From the NCBI RefSeq assembly GCF_026342355.1, contig NZ_JAPEMV010000002.1, forward strand, positions 620,001 through 684,000: DNA of 64,000 bases, in the 5' to 3' direction. The first letter of the stretch is position 1, and every line of letters starts with the position of its first letter. The position numbers and the translations under genes are program-made. Shown here piece after piece: positions 14,839-22,907 of this stretch. This stretch comes from Streptomyces sp. NBC_00249 (GTDB lineage Bacteria; Actinomycetota; Actinomycetes; Streptomycetales; Streptomycetaceae). The notes under the pieces were generated by a model that was not told the origin of the DNA, ran no database searches, and worked only from the letters and a program-made list of their open reading frames with translations.

Positions 14839-16956
14839 CTGACTACGTTCCGAGACCTCGGGATCTTTCCCGAGACGGCCGAGGCCCTTGAGGCCGTCGG
14901 CATCGTGTCCCCCTTCCCGATCCAGGAGATGACCCTCCCCGTCGCCCTTTCCGGCACGGACGTCATCGGCCAGGCCAAGACCGGAACCGGCAAGACCCTC
15001 GGTTTCGGCCTTCCCCTGCTGGAGCGGGTCGTCGTCCCCGCGGACGTCGAGGCGGGCCGCTCGAAGCCCGAGCAGCTCACCGACGCCCCGCAGGCCCTCG
15101 TGGTGGTTCCGACCCGCGAGCTGTGCACCCAGGTCACCAACGACCTCCTGACCGCGGGCAAGGTCCGCAACGTCCGCGTCCTCGCCATATACGGCGGCCG
15201 CGCGTACGAGCCCCAGGTCGAGGCGCTCAAGAAGGGCGTCGACGTCATCGTCGGCACCCCGGGCCGCCTGCTGGACCTGGCCGGGCAGAAGAAGCTCGAC
15301 CTCTCCCGCGTCAAGGCCCTCGTCCTCGACGAGGCCGACGAGATGCTCGACCTGGGCTTCCTGCCCGACGTCGAGAAGATCATGAACTACCTGCCCGCGA
15401 AGCGTCAGACGATGCTGTTCTCGGCGACCATGCCGGGCGCCGTCATCGGTCTGGCCCGCCGGTACATGACGCAGCCGACGCACATCCGCGCCGTCTCCGA
15501 GGACGGCGAGGGCGCGACCGTCGCCAACATCAAGCAGCACGTCTTCCGTGCGCACAACATGGACAAGCCGGAGCTCGTCTCCCGCATCCTGCAGGCCGAC
15601 GGCCGCGGCCTGGCCATGATCTTCTGCCGCACCAAGCGCACGGCGGCCGACATCGCCGAGCAGCTGGAGAAGCGCGGCTTCGCCTCGGGCGCCGTCCACG
15701 GCGACCTGGGCCAGGGCGCCCGCGAGCAGGCGCTGCGCGCGTTCCGCAACGGCAAGGTCGACGTGCTGGTGTGCACCGACGTCGCAGCGCGCGGCATCGA
15801 TGTCGAGGGTGTGACCCACGTCATCAACTACCAGACGCCCGAGGACGAGAAGACCTTCCTGCACCGCGTGGGCCGTACCGGCCGCGCGGGCAACAAGGGC
15901 ATCGCCGTCACCCTGGTCGACTGGGACGACATCCCGCGCTGGCAGCTCATCAACAAGGCGCTGGAGCTCGACTTCCACGAGCCCGAGGAGACGTACTCCA
16001 CGTCCCCGCACCTGTACGAGCAGCTGAACATCCCGGCCGGCACCAAGGGCATCCTGCCGCGCGCCGAGCGCACGCGGGCGGGCCTGAAGGCCGAGAACCT
16101 GGAGGACCTGGGCGAGACCGGCGGGCGTGGTGGCCGTGGTGGCCGCGGTCCCGCCGCCGCCGCTCCCGTGGTGACGGAGGAGCGTCCGGCCCGTACCCGG
16201 ACGCCGCGCCAGCGCCGCCGCACCCGTGGTGGCAGCGAGCTCGGTGAGGGCACGGCCGCCGTCGACCCGGTGGCGCCCGCCGCCGACGCTCCGCAGGTTC
16301 CGGCCGCCGACGAGCCGCGCAGGCCGCGCCGTCGCCGGACCCGCGTGGCCGCTTCGGCCGTCGCCCTGGCCGAGGCTCCGGCCGTGGTCGAGGCGCCCGC
16401 CGCGGTCGCCGCTCCGGCGCCGGCCGTGGTCGAGGCTCCGGCCCCGGTCAAGATCCGTCGTCCGCGCAAGGCCGTCGAGACCGCTCCCGAGCCGGACTTC
16501 CAGATGGCCCCGCTGGTGGAGCCCGTCCGGGCACCCCGTCGTGCGCCGCGGACCCGCAAGCCCGTCGAGGCCCCCGTGGTGGCCGCGCCGGTGACCCCGG
16601 TCGTGGCCGAGGCCGCCCCGGAGAAGCCGAAGCGGACCCGTACCCGCAAGGTGGCGGCCGCTCCGGTCGCCGAGGCCGTCGCCGAGGCCGCCGTGGTGGA
16701 GGCTCCGGCCGCCGCCGAGGAGGCCCCAGTCAAGGTCCGCCGCACGCGTACTCGCAAGGTCGCGGAGGCCGCTCCGGCCGCCGAGGCCACCGAGGCTCCG
16801 GCCGTCGCCGAGGAGGCGCCCGCCAAGCCGAAGCGCACCCGGACCCGCAAGGCCGCCCCGGCCGCCGCCGCGGAGGCCCCGGCCGCCGAGGAAGCCCCGG
16901 TCAAGCCGAAGCGGACGCGCACCCGCAAGGTCGCGGAGGCCGCGCCGGAGGCGTAG
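14839..16956 (+). CDS. DEAD-box ATP-dependent RNA helicase
   Basis: 705-residue RNA-unwinding ATPase. In order: Q motif (FRDLGIF then GIVSPFPIQ), motif I QAKTGTGKT, PTREL, TPGR, DEAD at VLDEADEMLD, SAT, and VATDV-type and HRVGRTGR motifs in the C-terminal RecA domain. About 300 C-terminal residues are Ala/Pro/Glu-rich with repeated basic blocks such as KPKRTRTRK. The Q-motif Phe lies upstream of the first ATG, GTG or TTG in frame (GTG 14905). Between the in-frame stop at 14764 and 14905 the only plausible initiator is CTG at 14839, with GAAGAGG 8 nt upstream. The gene therefore appears CTG-initiated. Probable role in ribosome assembly, mRNA turnover or cold adaptation. Closed by a strong terminator. 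Confidence 0.95.
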   Translation: MTTFRDLGIFPETAEALEAVGIVSPFPIQEMTLPVALSGTDVIGQAKTGTGKTLGFGLPLLERVVVPADVEAGRSKPEQLTDAPQALVVVPTRELCTQVTNDLLTAGKVRNVRVLAIYGGRAYEPQVEALKKGVDVIVGTPGRLLDLAGQKKLDLSRVKALVLDEADEMLDLGFLPDVEKIMNYLPAKRQTMLFSATMPGAVIGLARRYMTQPTHIRAVSEDGEGATVANIKQHVFRAHNMDKPELVSRILQADGRGLAMIFCRTKRTAADIAEQLEKRGFASGAVHGDLGQGAREQALRAFRNGKVDVLVCTDVAARGIDVEGVTHVINYQTPEDEKTFLHRVGRTGRAGNKGIAVTLVDWDDIPRWQLINKALELDFHEPEETYSTSPHLYEQLNIPAGTKGILPRAERTRAGLKAENLEDLGETGGRGGRGGRGPAAAAPVVTEERPARTRTPRQRRRTRGGSELGEGTAAVDPVAPAADAPQVPAADEPRRPRRRRTRVAASAVALAEAPAVVEAPAAVAAPAPAVVEAPAPVKIRRPRKAVETAPEPDFQMAPLVEPVRAPRRAPRTRKPVEAPVVAAPVTPVVAEAAPEKPKRTRTRKVAAAPVAEAVAEAAVVEAPAAAEEAPVKVRRTRTRKVAEAAPAAEATEAPAVAEEAPAKPKRTRTRKAAPAAAAEAPAAEEAPVKPKRTRTRKVAEAAPEA

Positions 16957-16970
16957 GCCCCAGCAGCACC

Positions 16971-17008
16971 GACGGCCCCGGTCCCCTTTCGAGGGGGCCG
17001 GGGCCGTC
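16971..17008 (+). terminator. Terminator after the helicase gene
   Basis: Hairpin with arms GACGGCCCCGGTCCCC and GGGGGCCGGGGCCGTC, one G-T wobble, and a loop of about 6 nt. It starts 14 bp after the helicase stop. Confidence 0.85.
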
Positions 17009-17043
17009 CGCGTACCCCGGGGGACCCGGCCGCTACGGGCCGG

Positions 17044-17049
17044 TAACCT
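17044..17049 (+). promoter_or_regulatory. -10 hexamer of a probably leaderless promoter (hydrolase)
   Basis: TAACCT is 6 nt upstream of the ATG at 17056, and no ribosome site is present. Confidence 0.5.
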
Positions 17050-17055
17050 CGGGCC

Positions 17056-17913
17056 ATGAGCAAGCCGCCGTTCCTCACGCTGCCGCCCGCCGCCCGCGCG
17101 TACCGCCTGACCACCGCCCGCGGCGAGTTCGCCGTGCACGAGGCGGGCGAGCCCGTGCGCGGCACCGCCCTGCTGGTCCCCGGGTTCACCGGCAGCAAGG
17201 AGGACTTCATCGCCCTGCTGGAGCCCCTCGCCGCGGCCGGCTACCGGGTCCTGGCCGTCGACGGGCGCGGGCAGTACGAGAGCCCCGGCCCGCGCGAGGA
17301 GGCCGCGTACGCGCTTCAGGAGCTGGCCCGTGACGTGCTGGCGCAGGCCGCCGCGGTCGGCGGGGGGCCGCTGCACCTGGTCGGCCACTCCCTGGGCGGG
17401 CTGGTGGCCCGCGCCGCGGTGCTGCGCGACCCCGCCCCCTTCGCCTCCCTCACCCTGCTGAGCAGCGGGCCCGCCGCGATCTCCGAGGAGCAGCAGGCCC
17501 GTACGAAGCTGCTGGTCGCGGCGCTGGAGGCGCTACGGGAGGACATGCCGTCGGTGTGGGCGGCGATGCGGGCCCAGGATCCCGAGGACGCGCCGGCGGA
17601 CGCCCCGGAGGTGGCGGCGTTCCTGCGGGAGCGCTGGCTGGGCACCGTACCGGAGCAGCTGATCGCGACCGGCCGGGTGCTGATCTCGGAGCCGGACCGG
17701 GTCGCGGAGCTGGCGGGGGTGGCGTTGCCGAAGCTGGTGCTGTCCGGGGTGGTGGACTACGCCTGGCCGGTGCCGCTGATGGACGACATGGCCGTGCGCC
17801 TGAGTGCGTCACGAGTGGTCGTCGAGGGGGCGGAGCACTCCCCCAACGCGGAGAATCCGCAGGTCACGGCCGATGCTCTGGTGGCGTTCTGGGAAGACTC
17901 CACCAGCGAGTAG
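17056..17913 (+). CDS. Alpha/beta-fold hydrolase
   Basis: 285-residue soluble hydrolase. LVPGFTGSKEDF forms the oxyanion region, LVGHSLGGLVAR the nucleophile elbow (Ser of GHSLGG), LSGVVDYAWP probably holds the acid, and EGAEHSPNAENP the catalytic His. The substrate is unknown. It begins at an ATG with TAACCT ending 6 nt upstream and no Shine-Dalgarno site. It is a monocistronic unit between the helicase terminator and a small conserved gene 95 bp downstream. It differs clearly from the hydrolase at 10800-11780, so the two are not a recent duplication. Confidence 0.88.
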   Translation: MSKPPFLTLPPAARAYRLTTARGEFAVHEAGEPVRGTALLVPGFTGSKEDFIALLEPLAAAGYRVLAVDGRGQYESPGPREEAAYALQELARDVLAQAAAVGGGPLHLVGHSLGGLVARAAVLRDPAPFASLTLLSSGPAAISEEQQARTKLLVAALEALREDMPSVWAAMRAQDPEDAPADAPEVAAFLRERWLGTVPEQLIATGRVLISEPDRVAELAGVALPKLVLSGVVDYAWPVPLMDDMAVRLSASRVVVEGAEHSPNAENPQVTADALVAFWEDSTSE

Positions 17914-18008
17914 TTAGCTAGTGAAAAAATTTCCTTAGCGTAGGGAATGTTTGCCGCTTACACTTCGTTAACCCCTGTGCAAGGAGAACACTGACGAAGG
18001 GAGAAGCC

Positions 18009-18161
18009 ATGCGCTTCGAGATTCTGCGCCTGGACGACGTCGACGGAACCGCCGTGGACAGCACCGTCGTGGACGCGGCCTCCGTCAACCGGATCGTGCA
18101 GCAGGCCGCATCGATCGGCCAGCGCATTCTGATCCGACCGGCCGAGACGGCGTCCTCCTGA
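18009..18161 (+). CDS. 50-residue conserved-looking small protein
   Basis: The frame begins MRFEILRLDDVDGTAVDST and ends RILIRPAETASS. GGGAG lies 5 nt upstream of the ATG, and a 15-bp perfect terminator stem follows 9 bp after the stop, so this is a self-contained transcription unit. An A/T-rich stretch just upstream (17918-17975), unusual for this genome, probably carries its promoter, for example TACACT at 17959. No domain is recognised. The pattern suggests two beta strands flanking a helix (SVNRIVQQAASIG). The regulated-looking unit and clean codon bias support a real gene of unknown function. Confidence 0.75.
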   Translation: MRFEILRLDDVDGTAVDSTVVDAASVNRIVQQAASIGQRILIRPAETASS

Positions 18162-18169
18162 CGCTTCCC

Positions 18170-18204
18170 GAACGCCCCCGCACCGATCCGGTGCGGGGGC
18201 GTTC
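18170..18204. terminator. Strong bidirectional terminator
   Basis: Perfect 15-bp stem GAACGCCCCCGCACC with a 5-nt GATCC loop, between the small gene (+) and marC-like gene (-), which are convergent. Confidence 0.88.
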
Positions 18205-18231
18205 GCATGTGCGGGCGCGCGTGCGGGCACG

Positions 18232-18837
18232 TCAGGCGCCGCGGACCACCTGGAGCACACCGTTGATGATCTGCTGGACGGCGATGGCCGACAGCATCAT
18301 GCCGGCGAGCCGGGTCACCAGGACGACGCCGCCGTCCTTGATGATCCGGATGATCACCAGCGAGTAGCGCATGGTCAGCCACAGCACCACGTGCATGGCG
18401 ATGATCGCGCACCACACGGAGACCTGACCGGTGACGCCGTCGGCCTTCTGCACGGCCAGGATGACGGACACGATCGCACCGGGACCGGCCAGCAGCGGCA
18501 TGCCCAGCGGGACGAGGGCGACGTTCACGTCCTTGGTCTGCTTGGGCTCGTCCGTCTTGCCCGTGAGCAGGTCGAGCGCGATCAGCAGGAGCAGCAGACC
18601 ACCCGCGATCATCAGCGCGGGGACGGAGACGTGCAGGTAGTCCAGGATCTGCTGGCCGCAGATTCCGAAGACGGCGATGACGCCGAAGGCCACGCAGACG
18701 GCCTGCCAGGCCATGCGGCGCTGGACCTTGGCGGGGCGGCCCGAGGTGAGGGCGAGGAAGATCGGCGTGATCCCCGGGGGGTCCATAATCACAAAAAGCG
18801 TGAGAAAAAGGGATCCGAAGACGGCGAAATCAAACAC
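18232..18837 (-). CDS. MarC-family integral membrane protein
   Basis: 201 residues with six predicted transmembrane helices, matching the usual MarC/UPF0056 length. DPPGITPIFLALT after the first helix and MPLLAGPGAIVSVI in the middle are family-typical. The role of MarC proteins is not established; they are unlikely to be drug exporters despite the name. The start is GTG at 18837, chosen because AAGG lies 7 nt upstream and the family N-terminus begins here. A start at 18918 would overlap the upstream PHP gene by 20 bp and add 27 atypical residues. It is co-oriented with and 61 bp downstream of the PHP gene. Confidence 0.88.
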   Translation of the reverse strand: MFDFAVFGSLFLTLFVIMDPPGITPIFLALTSGRPAKVQRRMAWQAVCVAFGVIAVFGICGQQILDYLHVSVPALMIAGGLLLLLIALDLLTGKTDEPKQTKDVNVALVPLGMPLLAGPGAIVSVILAVQKADGVTGQVSVWCAIIAMHVVLWLTMRYSLVIIRIIKDGGVVLVTRLAGMMLSAIAVQQIINGVLQVVRGA

Positions 18838-18898
18838 AGTGATGCCTTGCAGGTGAGGGGTGTCGCGAAAAAGAGGGAAGGTGTGGAGCGGCGCCGGC

Positions 18899-19765
18899 TC
18901 AGGCGCGGACGTCTCCACCGGCGCCGGGCACGGGGAAGGCCCCGGTCGCGCGGCGCGTGATCTCGCCGTAGATCTCGGGGTCGGTCGTGTGCTCCCCGAG
19001 GCGGCAGGTCTTGCGGCTGCCGTGGTAGTCGCTGGACCCGGTCGTCAGCAGCCCGAGGTCACCCGCCAGGCCGCGCAGCCGGTCGCGGGTGGCGCCGTCG
19101 TGGTCCATGTGGTCCACCTCGATGCCGTCCAGACCGGCGGCCGCCAGGGCGGCTATCGCGGACTCGGGGACGCACTCGCCGCGCTTGACGGCGGCGGGGT
19201 GCGCGAAGACGGTGACCCCGCCGGCCGCCTTGACCAGGCGGATCGCGTCGAAGGGGTCCAGCTCGTGCTTCTCGGCGTACGCGCGGCCGCCGTTGGCGAG
19301 CCAGTCCGGTGTGAACGCGTCCGAGACGGTGGGGACGACGCCCAGCTCGACCAGGGCGGTCGCGATGTGGGGCCGCCCGACGGAACCGTCACCGGCGATC
19401 CGGGCCACCTGCTCCCAGGTGACGTCCACCCCGAGCGCCCGGAGCTTGCCGACCATCGCCTGCGCGCGGGGGGTGCGGTCGTCGCGCACGAGCTCCCGCT
19501 CACGGGACAGCTCGGGCTCCTCGGGGTCGAAGAGGTACGCGAGCAGGTGCATCCCGACGCCGTCGAGGCGGCAGGACAGCTCCGCGCCGGTGACGAGCGT
19601 CAGCCCGGCCGGGAGGGCGGCGAGCGCCTCGGCGTATCCCCCGACGGTGTCGTGGTCGGTCAGCGCGACCACGTCCAGCCCGGCGGCGGCCGCGTTGCGG
19701 ACCAGTTCGGCGGGGGTGTCGGTGCCGTCGGAGGCCGTGGAGTGGGCGTGCAGATCGATACGCAC
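18899..19765 (-). CDS. PHP-domain phosphoesterase
   Basis: 288-residue metal-dependent phosphoesterase of the PHP superfamily. The N-terminus VRIDLHAHSTASDGTDTP gives motif I (HxH), ALTDHDTVGGY motif II, GAELS a further metal ligand, and FAHPAAV and GSSDYHGS the C-terminal His/Asp ligands. Relatives hydrolyse nucleotide 3',5'-bisphosphates or small phosphoesters; the substrate here is not determined. The start is GTG at 19765 with GGAG 8 nt upstream, and a longer frame to 19801 has no ribosome site. It probably shares a transcript with the MarC-family gene downstream. Confidence 0.9.
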   Translation of the reverse strand: MRIDLHAHSTASDGTDTPAELVRNAAAAGLDVVALTDHDTVGGYAEALAALPAGLTLVTGAELSCRLDGVGMHLLAYLFDPEEPELSRERELVRDDRTPRAQAMVGKLRALGVDVTWEQVARIAGDGSVGRPHIATALVELGVVPTVSDAFTPDWLANGGRAYAEKHELDPFDAIRLVKAAGGVTVFAHPAAVKRGECVPESAIAALAAAGLDGIEVDHMDHDGATRDRLRGLAGDLGLLTTGSSDYHGSRKTCRLGEHTTDPEIYGEITRRATGAFPVPGAGGDVRA

Positions 19766-20061
19766 AGCCTTGCTCCAGGGTTCGCACGGACGGGGGGACA
19801 CTCCAGAGTACCGCCCGCCGGGCAGGGCATGATCCCGCCGGGCGGGGCGTACGCGGCTTGCGGCGCGGGCCCGCGGGCCAGGGCGGGTCCGGGGGATGGG
19901 GGGCGGTGTTTCGGCGGGGCCGTCTCATCGATGGTTTGGGGGGTTTCCCGTCAGTCCCATCGTCCTTCCGGGGCGGGCCGGCCTGTCACCGCCGGACGGA
20001 GTCCGGCGCAGCGGCGCGAAGCCGGGGAAGCGCGCTAGCGCTGAGCCGCGCGAGCGGCGCG
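19763..20061. other. Intergenic region with family II extragenic repeat
   Basis: No gene is seen between the PHP start and the DUF6758 stop. It contains one copy of the dispersed repeat described at 19991-20073 and several G-runs. No clear promoter or terminator was identified. Confidence 0.5.
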
Positions 20062-20073
20062 TCAAGAAGGGGT
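19991..20073. repeat. Dispersed extragenic repeat, family II, copy 1
   Basis: It shares GTCCGGCGCAGCGGCGCGAA, then GCCGG, and later GCGAGCGGCGCGTCAAG with copies at 33417 and 36821. It slightly overlaps the 3' end of the DUF6758 gene. Confidence 0.7.
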
Positions 20074-20715
20074 GGGTGCGGCCAAAATGCGAGGGCTCAG
20101 GGCGCCGCACGGCAGGAGTTCTATCTCCGTGCCCGCGTCGCGGAGGTCGGTGAGGACGAGTTCGTCGTACAGGAGGAGGCCGGACTGTTCCGGCCAGACG
20201 ATGGCCCACAGCCACAGCCCCCGCGCCTCGCCGGCGAAGACGGCCCGGTCGTCCGGCACCCCGGAGACGTGCCACAGCGGCGTCGGCCGCCCGGCCGCGA
20301 CGACCTTGGCGTGGGGCGGGGCGGAGACGTTGATGTACGGCCCGGGGTCGGGGGCGTCGATGCCCGCGAAGCGGGAGCCGAGGCCGACCCCCAGTTCCTC
20401 GGCGATCAGCAGCAGCTCGCCGATGCCGCCCAGCGGCCCGGGCCCCGAGCAGGCCACGGCGGTGGCCCGGCCTCCGCTGCGGTCGTCGCCGGCGGAGGCG
20501 ATCCCGGTGAACAGCCACCCCACGGGCAGCGGCCACGGCATCCACACCGGTACCTTGGCCCGGTTCACCACCACGCCCAGGCCCTCCACGCTGGGCGGGA
20601 TGACAGGCTGCAGCGGATGGACGGCGCCGTGCACCGCGCACTGCCAGGAGTCGGCGAAAAGACCGGGCGCTCGGACCCGGCCACCGCACTTCGGGCAACT
20701 CGGTTCGCCCCTCAT
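20062..20715 (-). CDS. DUF6758-type protein with N-terminal zinc-ribbon-like motif
   Basis: 217 residues. It starts MRGEPSCPKCGGRVRAPGLF and has WQCAVHG shortly after, so CxxC plus C/H could bind zinc. The body has no catalytic motif I recognise. GIGELLLIAEELGVGLGS and a later LTDLRDAGTEIELLPCG look like beta/alpha structure. ATG at 20715 is chosen with GGGGAGGAG about 10 nt upstream. It matches a protein type I know from Streptomyces as DUF6758, function unknown. It precedes, in the same direction, nothing closely linked, and its 3' end runs into a family II repeat. The C-terminus may be variable because of that. Confidence 0.7.
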   Translation of the reverse strand: MRGEPSCPKCGGRVRAPGLFADSWQCAVHGAVHPLQPVIPPSVEGLGVVVNRAKVPVWMPWPLPVGWLFTGIASAGDDRSGGRATAVACSGPGPLGGIGELLLIAEELGVGLGSRFAGIDAPDPGPYINVSAPPHAKVVAAGRPTPLWHVSGVPDDRAVFAGEARGLWLWAIVWPEQSGLLLYDELVLTDLRDAGTEIELLPCGALSPRILAAPTPS

Positions 20716-20798
20716 AAGAAGCACGCTCCTCCCCGCCCGGCGCCCCGTCAAGACGCGATCACCCGTCCGGATGTCATCCGTACCCGCGGGCGCGCGGC

Positions 20799-21383
20799 TC
20801 AGTCCAGAGCGACGGCCGTACGCAGAGGGTCCCGCAGATCGGTGCCGCGCGCGAGCCAGCGTTCCTGGAGGGCGGCGGCGCCGTGCACCCGCTTCCAGGC
20901 GGCCTCGTTCGCCGTCATCGGGAGGAGGGGGAGGAAGCGGACCGGGTCGAGCGGTTCGTCCAGTTCCAGGTCCTCGACGAGTCCGCCGGGCTCGGCGACG
21001 AGGACCGAGCTGAAGGGTGCCCCGTCCCACAGCGGCTCGCCCACGTCGAGGGAGGCGCCGGGGGCCACGATCAGGCCCTCGACCATCGGGGAGGCGGCGA
21101 GCACGGCGAGCGGCCGGAGCAGTTTGTCGGTGGGGGCGAGGCCCGCCCGTACGGTCAGCACCAGTTCGGCGCGCGGGCCGCGGACCGGGTCGGCGACGAT
21201 GTCGGTGGGGTCGCTCATGGGGTGTGCGGACATGCCGAGGGTCGCGTACCGGACGAGGTCGCCCTCGGCGAAGCGGAGTACCTCGATGCGGTCGGTGCCC
21301 AGGAAGGTGACGGCGGCGCGGGCGTCGGGTTCGCCGAACGTGCTGCGCAGCCGGGCTTCGACGAGGGCGAGAATTTCTGCCAT
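20799..21383 (-). CDS. Suppressor-of-fused-like (SUFU) domain protein
   Basis: 194 residues. The alternating strands and the segments TDRIEVLRFAEGDLVRYATL, GPRAELVLTVRAG and later PLDPVRFLPLLPMTANEA resemble the SUFU-domain proteins common in actinobacteria, some of which act as immunity-type proteins. Function here is unknown. The ATG at 21383 has TATGCT ending 6 nt upstream and no ribosome site, which suggests a leaderless transcript. It is co-oriented with the DUF6758 gene 83 bp downstream. No polymorphic toxin gene is nearby, so an immunity role is not supported by context. Confidence 0.72.
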   Translation of the reverse strand: MAEILALVEARLRSTFGEPDARAAVTFLGTDRIEVLRFAEGDLVRYATLGMSAHPMSDPTDIVADPVRGPRAELVLTVRAGLAPTDKLLRPLAVLAASPMVEGLIVAPGASLDVGEPLWDGAPFSSVLVAEPGGLVEDLELDEPLDPVRFLPLLPMTANEAAWKRVHGAAALQERWLARGTDLRDPLRTAVALD

Positions 21384-21758
21384 GCACCGAGCATAGAACT
21401 CGTATCAGGCGGGTAAAGGGCGGGTCCTGACCATCCGTCGGCTGATAGTGTTGACAGCTGTTCGGGGCCGCATGCAGAAGCATGTCTCGGGGCTTCGGCG
21501 ACAGGACGTCCTCCACGGAGGACCGGCCGGAGGAGGTGGGGCTGCGGTGGATCGAAGTCGATCGTGCAGTACCAATCGCTCTTCCACTTCTCCGGCGGGC
21601 GCATCCCGCCCCCTGTGATCATCTGATCAGTAGAAGAGCGACGGCAGACCTTTGTCCTCCCGTCCTGTTTCCTTCCGTCCGCCCGGGCCTGCCCGCCCGC
21701 GCTCACGGAGGGCCTCCCACCCGTACGGTCCGCAGCCGTGCGCGCGAAGGAGCCTGCT
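21384..21758. other. Divergent intergenic region upstream of corA
   Basis: It contains the leaderless-type promoter of the SUFU gene, a perfect TTGACA at 21451-21456 without a convincing -10, a small hairpin (GTCCTC/GAGGAC, 21508-21523) and short antiparallel open frames near 21540-21631. None of those is strong enough to call as a gene. A regulated corA leader is possible. No known Mg-responsive motif was recognised. Confidence 0.45.
21390..21395 (-). promoter_or_regulatory. -10 hexamer of a probably leaderless promoter (SUFU gene)
   Basis: TATGCT on the minus strand is 6 nt from the ATG at 21383. Confidence 0.5.
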
Positions 21759-22874
21759 ATGTCGATGCTGCCCTACCTCCGTGCCGCCGTCCGTCCGGCC
21801 CTGCGCCGGCCCACCCCCGTACAGCCCGGCTACGACACCACCCGTGACCCGTCCGCCAGCAGTGCGGTGGTCGACTGTGCCGTGTACCGCGACGGCCGGC
21901 GCGTCCAGGGCGCGGCCTGCCTGACGCCGCGTGAGGCAATGCGGCGGGTGCGGGACACCGGCGGTTTCGCCTGGATCGGGCTGCACGAGCCGACGGAGGC
22001 CGAGTTCGCGGGGATCGCCGCCGAGTTCGGTCTGCACCCGCTCGCCGTGGAGGACGCGGTGCACGCGCACCAGCGGCCGAAGCTGGAGCGCTACGACGAC
22101 ACCCTGTTCACCGTCTTCAAGACGATCCACTACGTGGAGCACGCCCAACTCACCGCCACCAGCGAGGTGGTGGAGACCGGCGAGGTGATGTGCTTCACGG
22201 GCCCCGACTTCGTCATCACCGTCCGGCACGGCGGCCAGGGCTCCCTGAAGGGCCTGCGCCACCGCCTCCAGGACGACCCCGAACTGCTCGGGCGCGGCCC
22301 CTCGGCGGTGCTGCACTCCCTCGCCGACCACGTGGTCGACGGCTACATCGCGGTCGCCGCGGCCGTGCAGGACGACATCGACGAGGTGGAGAGCGAGGTC
22401 TTCGCCGCTCCCGCCAAGGGCAGTGCGCGCGGCGGCGACGCGGGCCGCATCTACCAGCTCAAGCGCGAGGTGCTGGAGTTCAAGCGGGCGGTCACCCCGC
22501 TGCTGCGGCCGATGGAGCTGCTCAGCGAGCGGCCCATGCGGCTGGTGGACCCCGCCGTGCAGAAGTACTTCCGTGACGTCGCGGACCACCTGGCGCGGGT
22601 GCACGAGCAGGTCGTCGGCTTCGACGAGCTGCTGAACTCCATCCTCCAGGCCAATCTCGCGCAGGCGACGGTCGCCCAGAACGAGGACATGCGCAAGATC
22701 ACCTCCTGGGCGGCGATCATCGCGGTCCCGACCATGATCTGCGGGGTCTACGGGATGAACTTCGAGCACATGCCCGAGCTCCAGTGGAAGTACGGCTATC
22801 CGATGGTGATGGCCTCGATCGTCGGGATCTGCTTCACCATCCACCGGGCCCTGCGCCGTCACGGCTGGCTGTAG
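21759..22874 (+). CDS. corA: CorA-family magnesium/cobalt transport protein
   Basis: 371-residue Mg2+ channel of the inner membrane. A large cytoplasmic N-terminal domain (residues about 1-300, including HPLAVEDAVHAHQRPKLERY) is followed by a stalk helix (VQKYFRDVADHLARVHEQV). Two C-terminal membrane helices flank the selectivity signature GMN (ICGVYGMNFEHMPEL), which forms the pore entrance. The start is ATG at 21759 with AAGGAG 7-8 nt upstream. It lies 375 bp from a divergent gene, and this leader could carry regulation. Its placement about 2 kb from an MgtE-N/CBS protein, as in mycobacteria, makes this a magnesium-related neighbourhood. Confidence 0.95.
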   Translation: MSMLPYLRAAVRPALRRPTPVQPGYDTTRDPSASSAVVDCAVYRDGRRVQGAACLTPREAMRRVRDTGGFAWIGLHEPTEAEFAGIAAEFGLHPLAVEDAVHAHQRPKLERYDDTLFTVFKTIHYVEHAQLTATSEVVETGEVMCFTGPDFVITVRHGGQGSLKGLRHRLQDDPELLGRGPSAVLHSLADHVVDGYIAVAAAVQDDIDEVESEVFAAPAKGSARGGDAGRIYQLKREVLEFKRAVTPLLRPMELLSERPMRLVDPAVQKYFRDVADHLARVHEQVVGFDELLNSILQANLAQATVAQNEDMRKITSWAAIIAVPTMICGVYGMNFEHMPELQWKYGYPMVMASIVGICFTIHRALRRHGWL

Positions 22875-22907
22875 GCCGGTGGCTGTGGCGCGCCCGGTGC
22901 GAACCCC

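Noticed and set aside
21522..21631. Minus-strand frame including MRPPEKWKSDWYCTIDF and its plus-strand partner VQYQSLFHFSGGRI
   Set aside because: Amino-acid composition is tempting, but neither has a convincing start or a clean end. Mentioned only as part of the corA leader.
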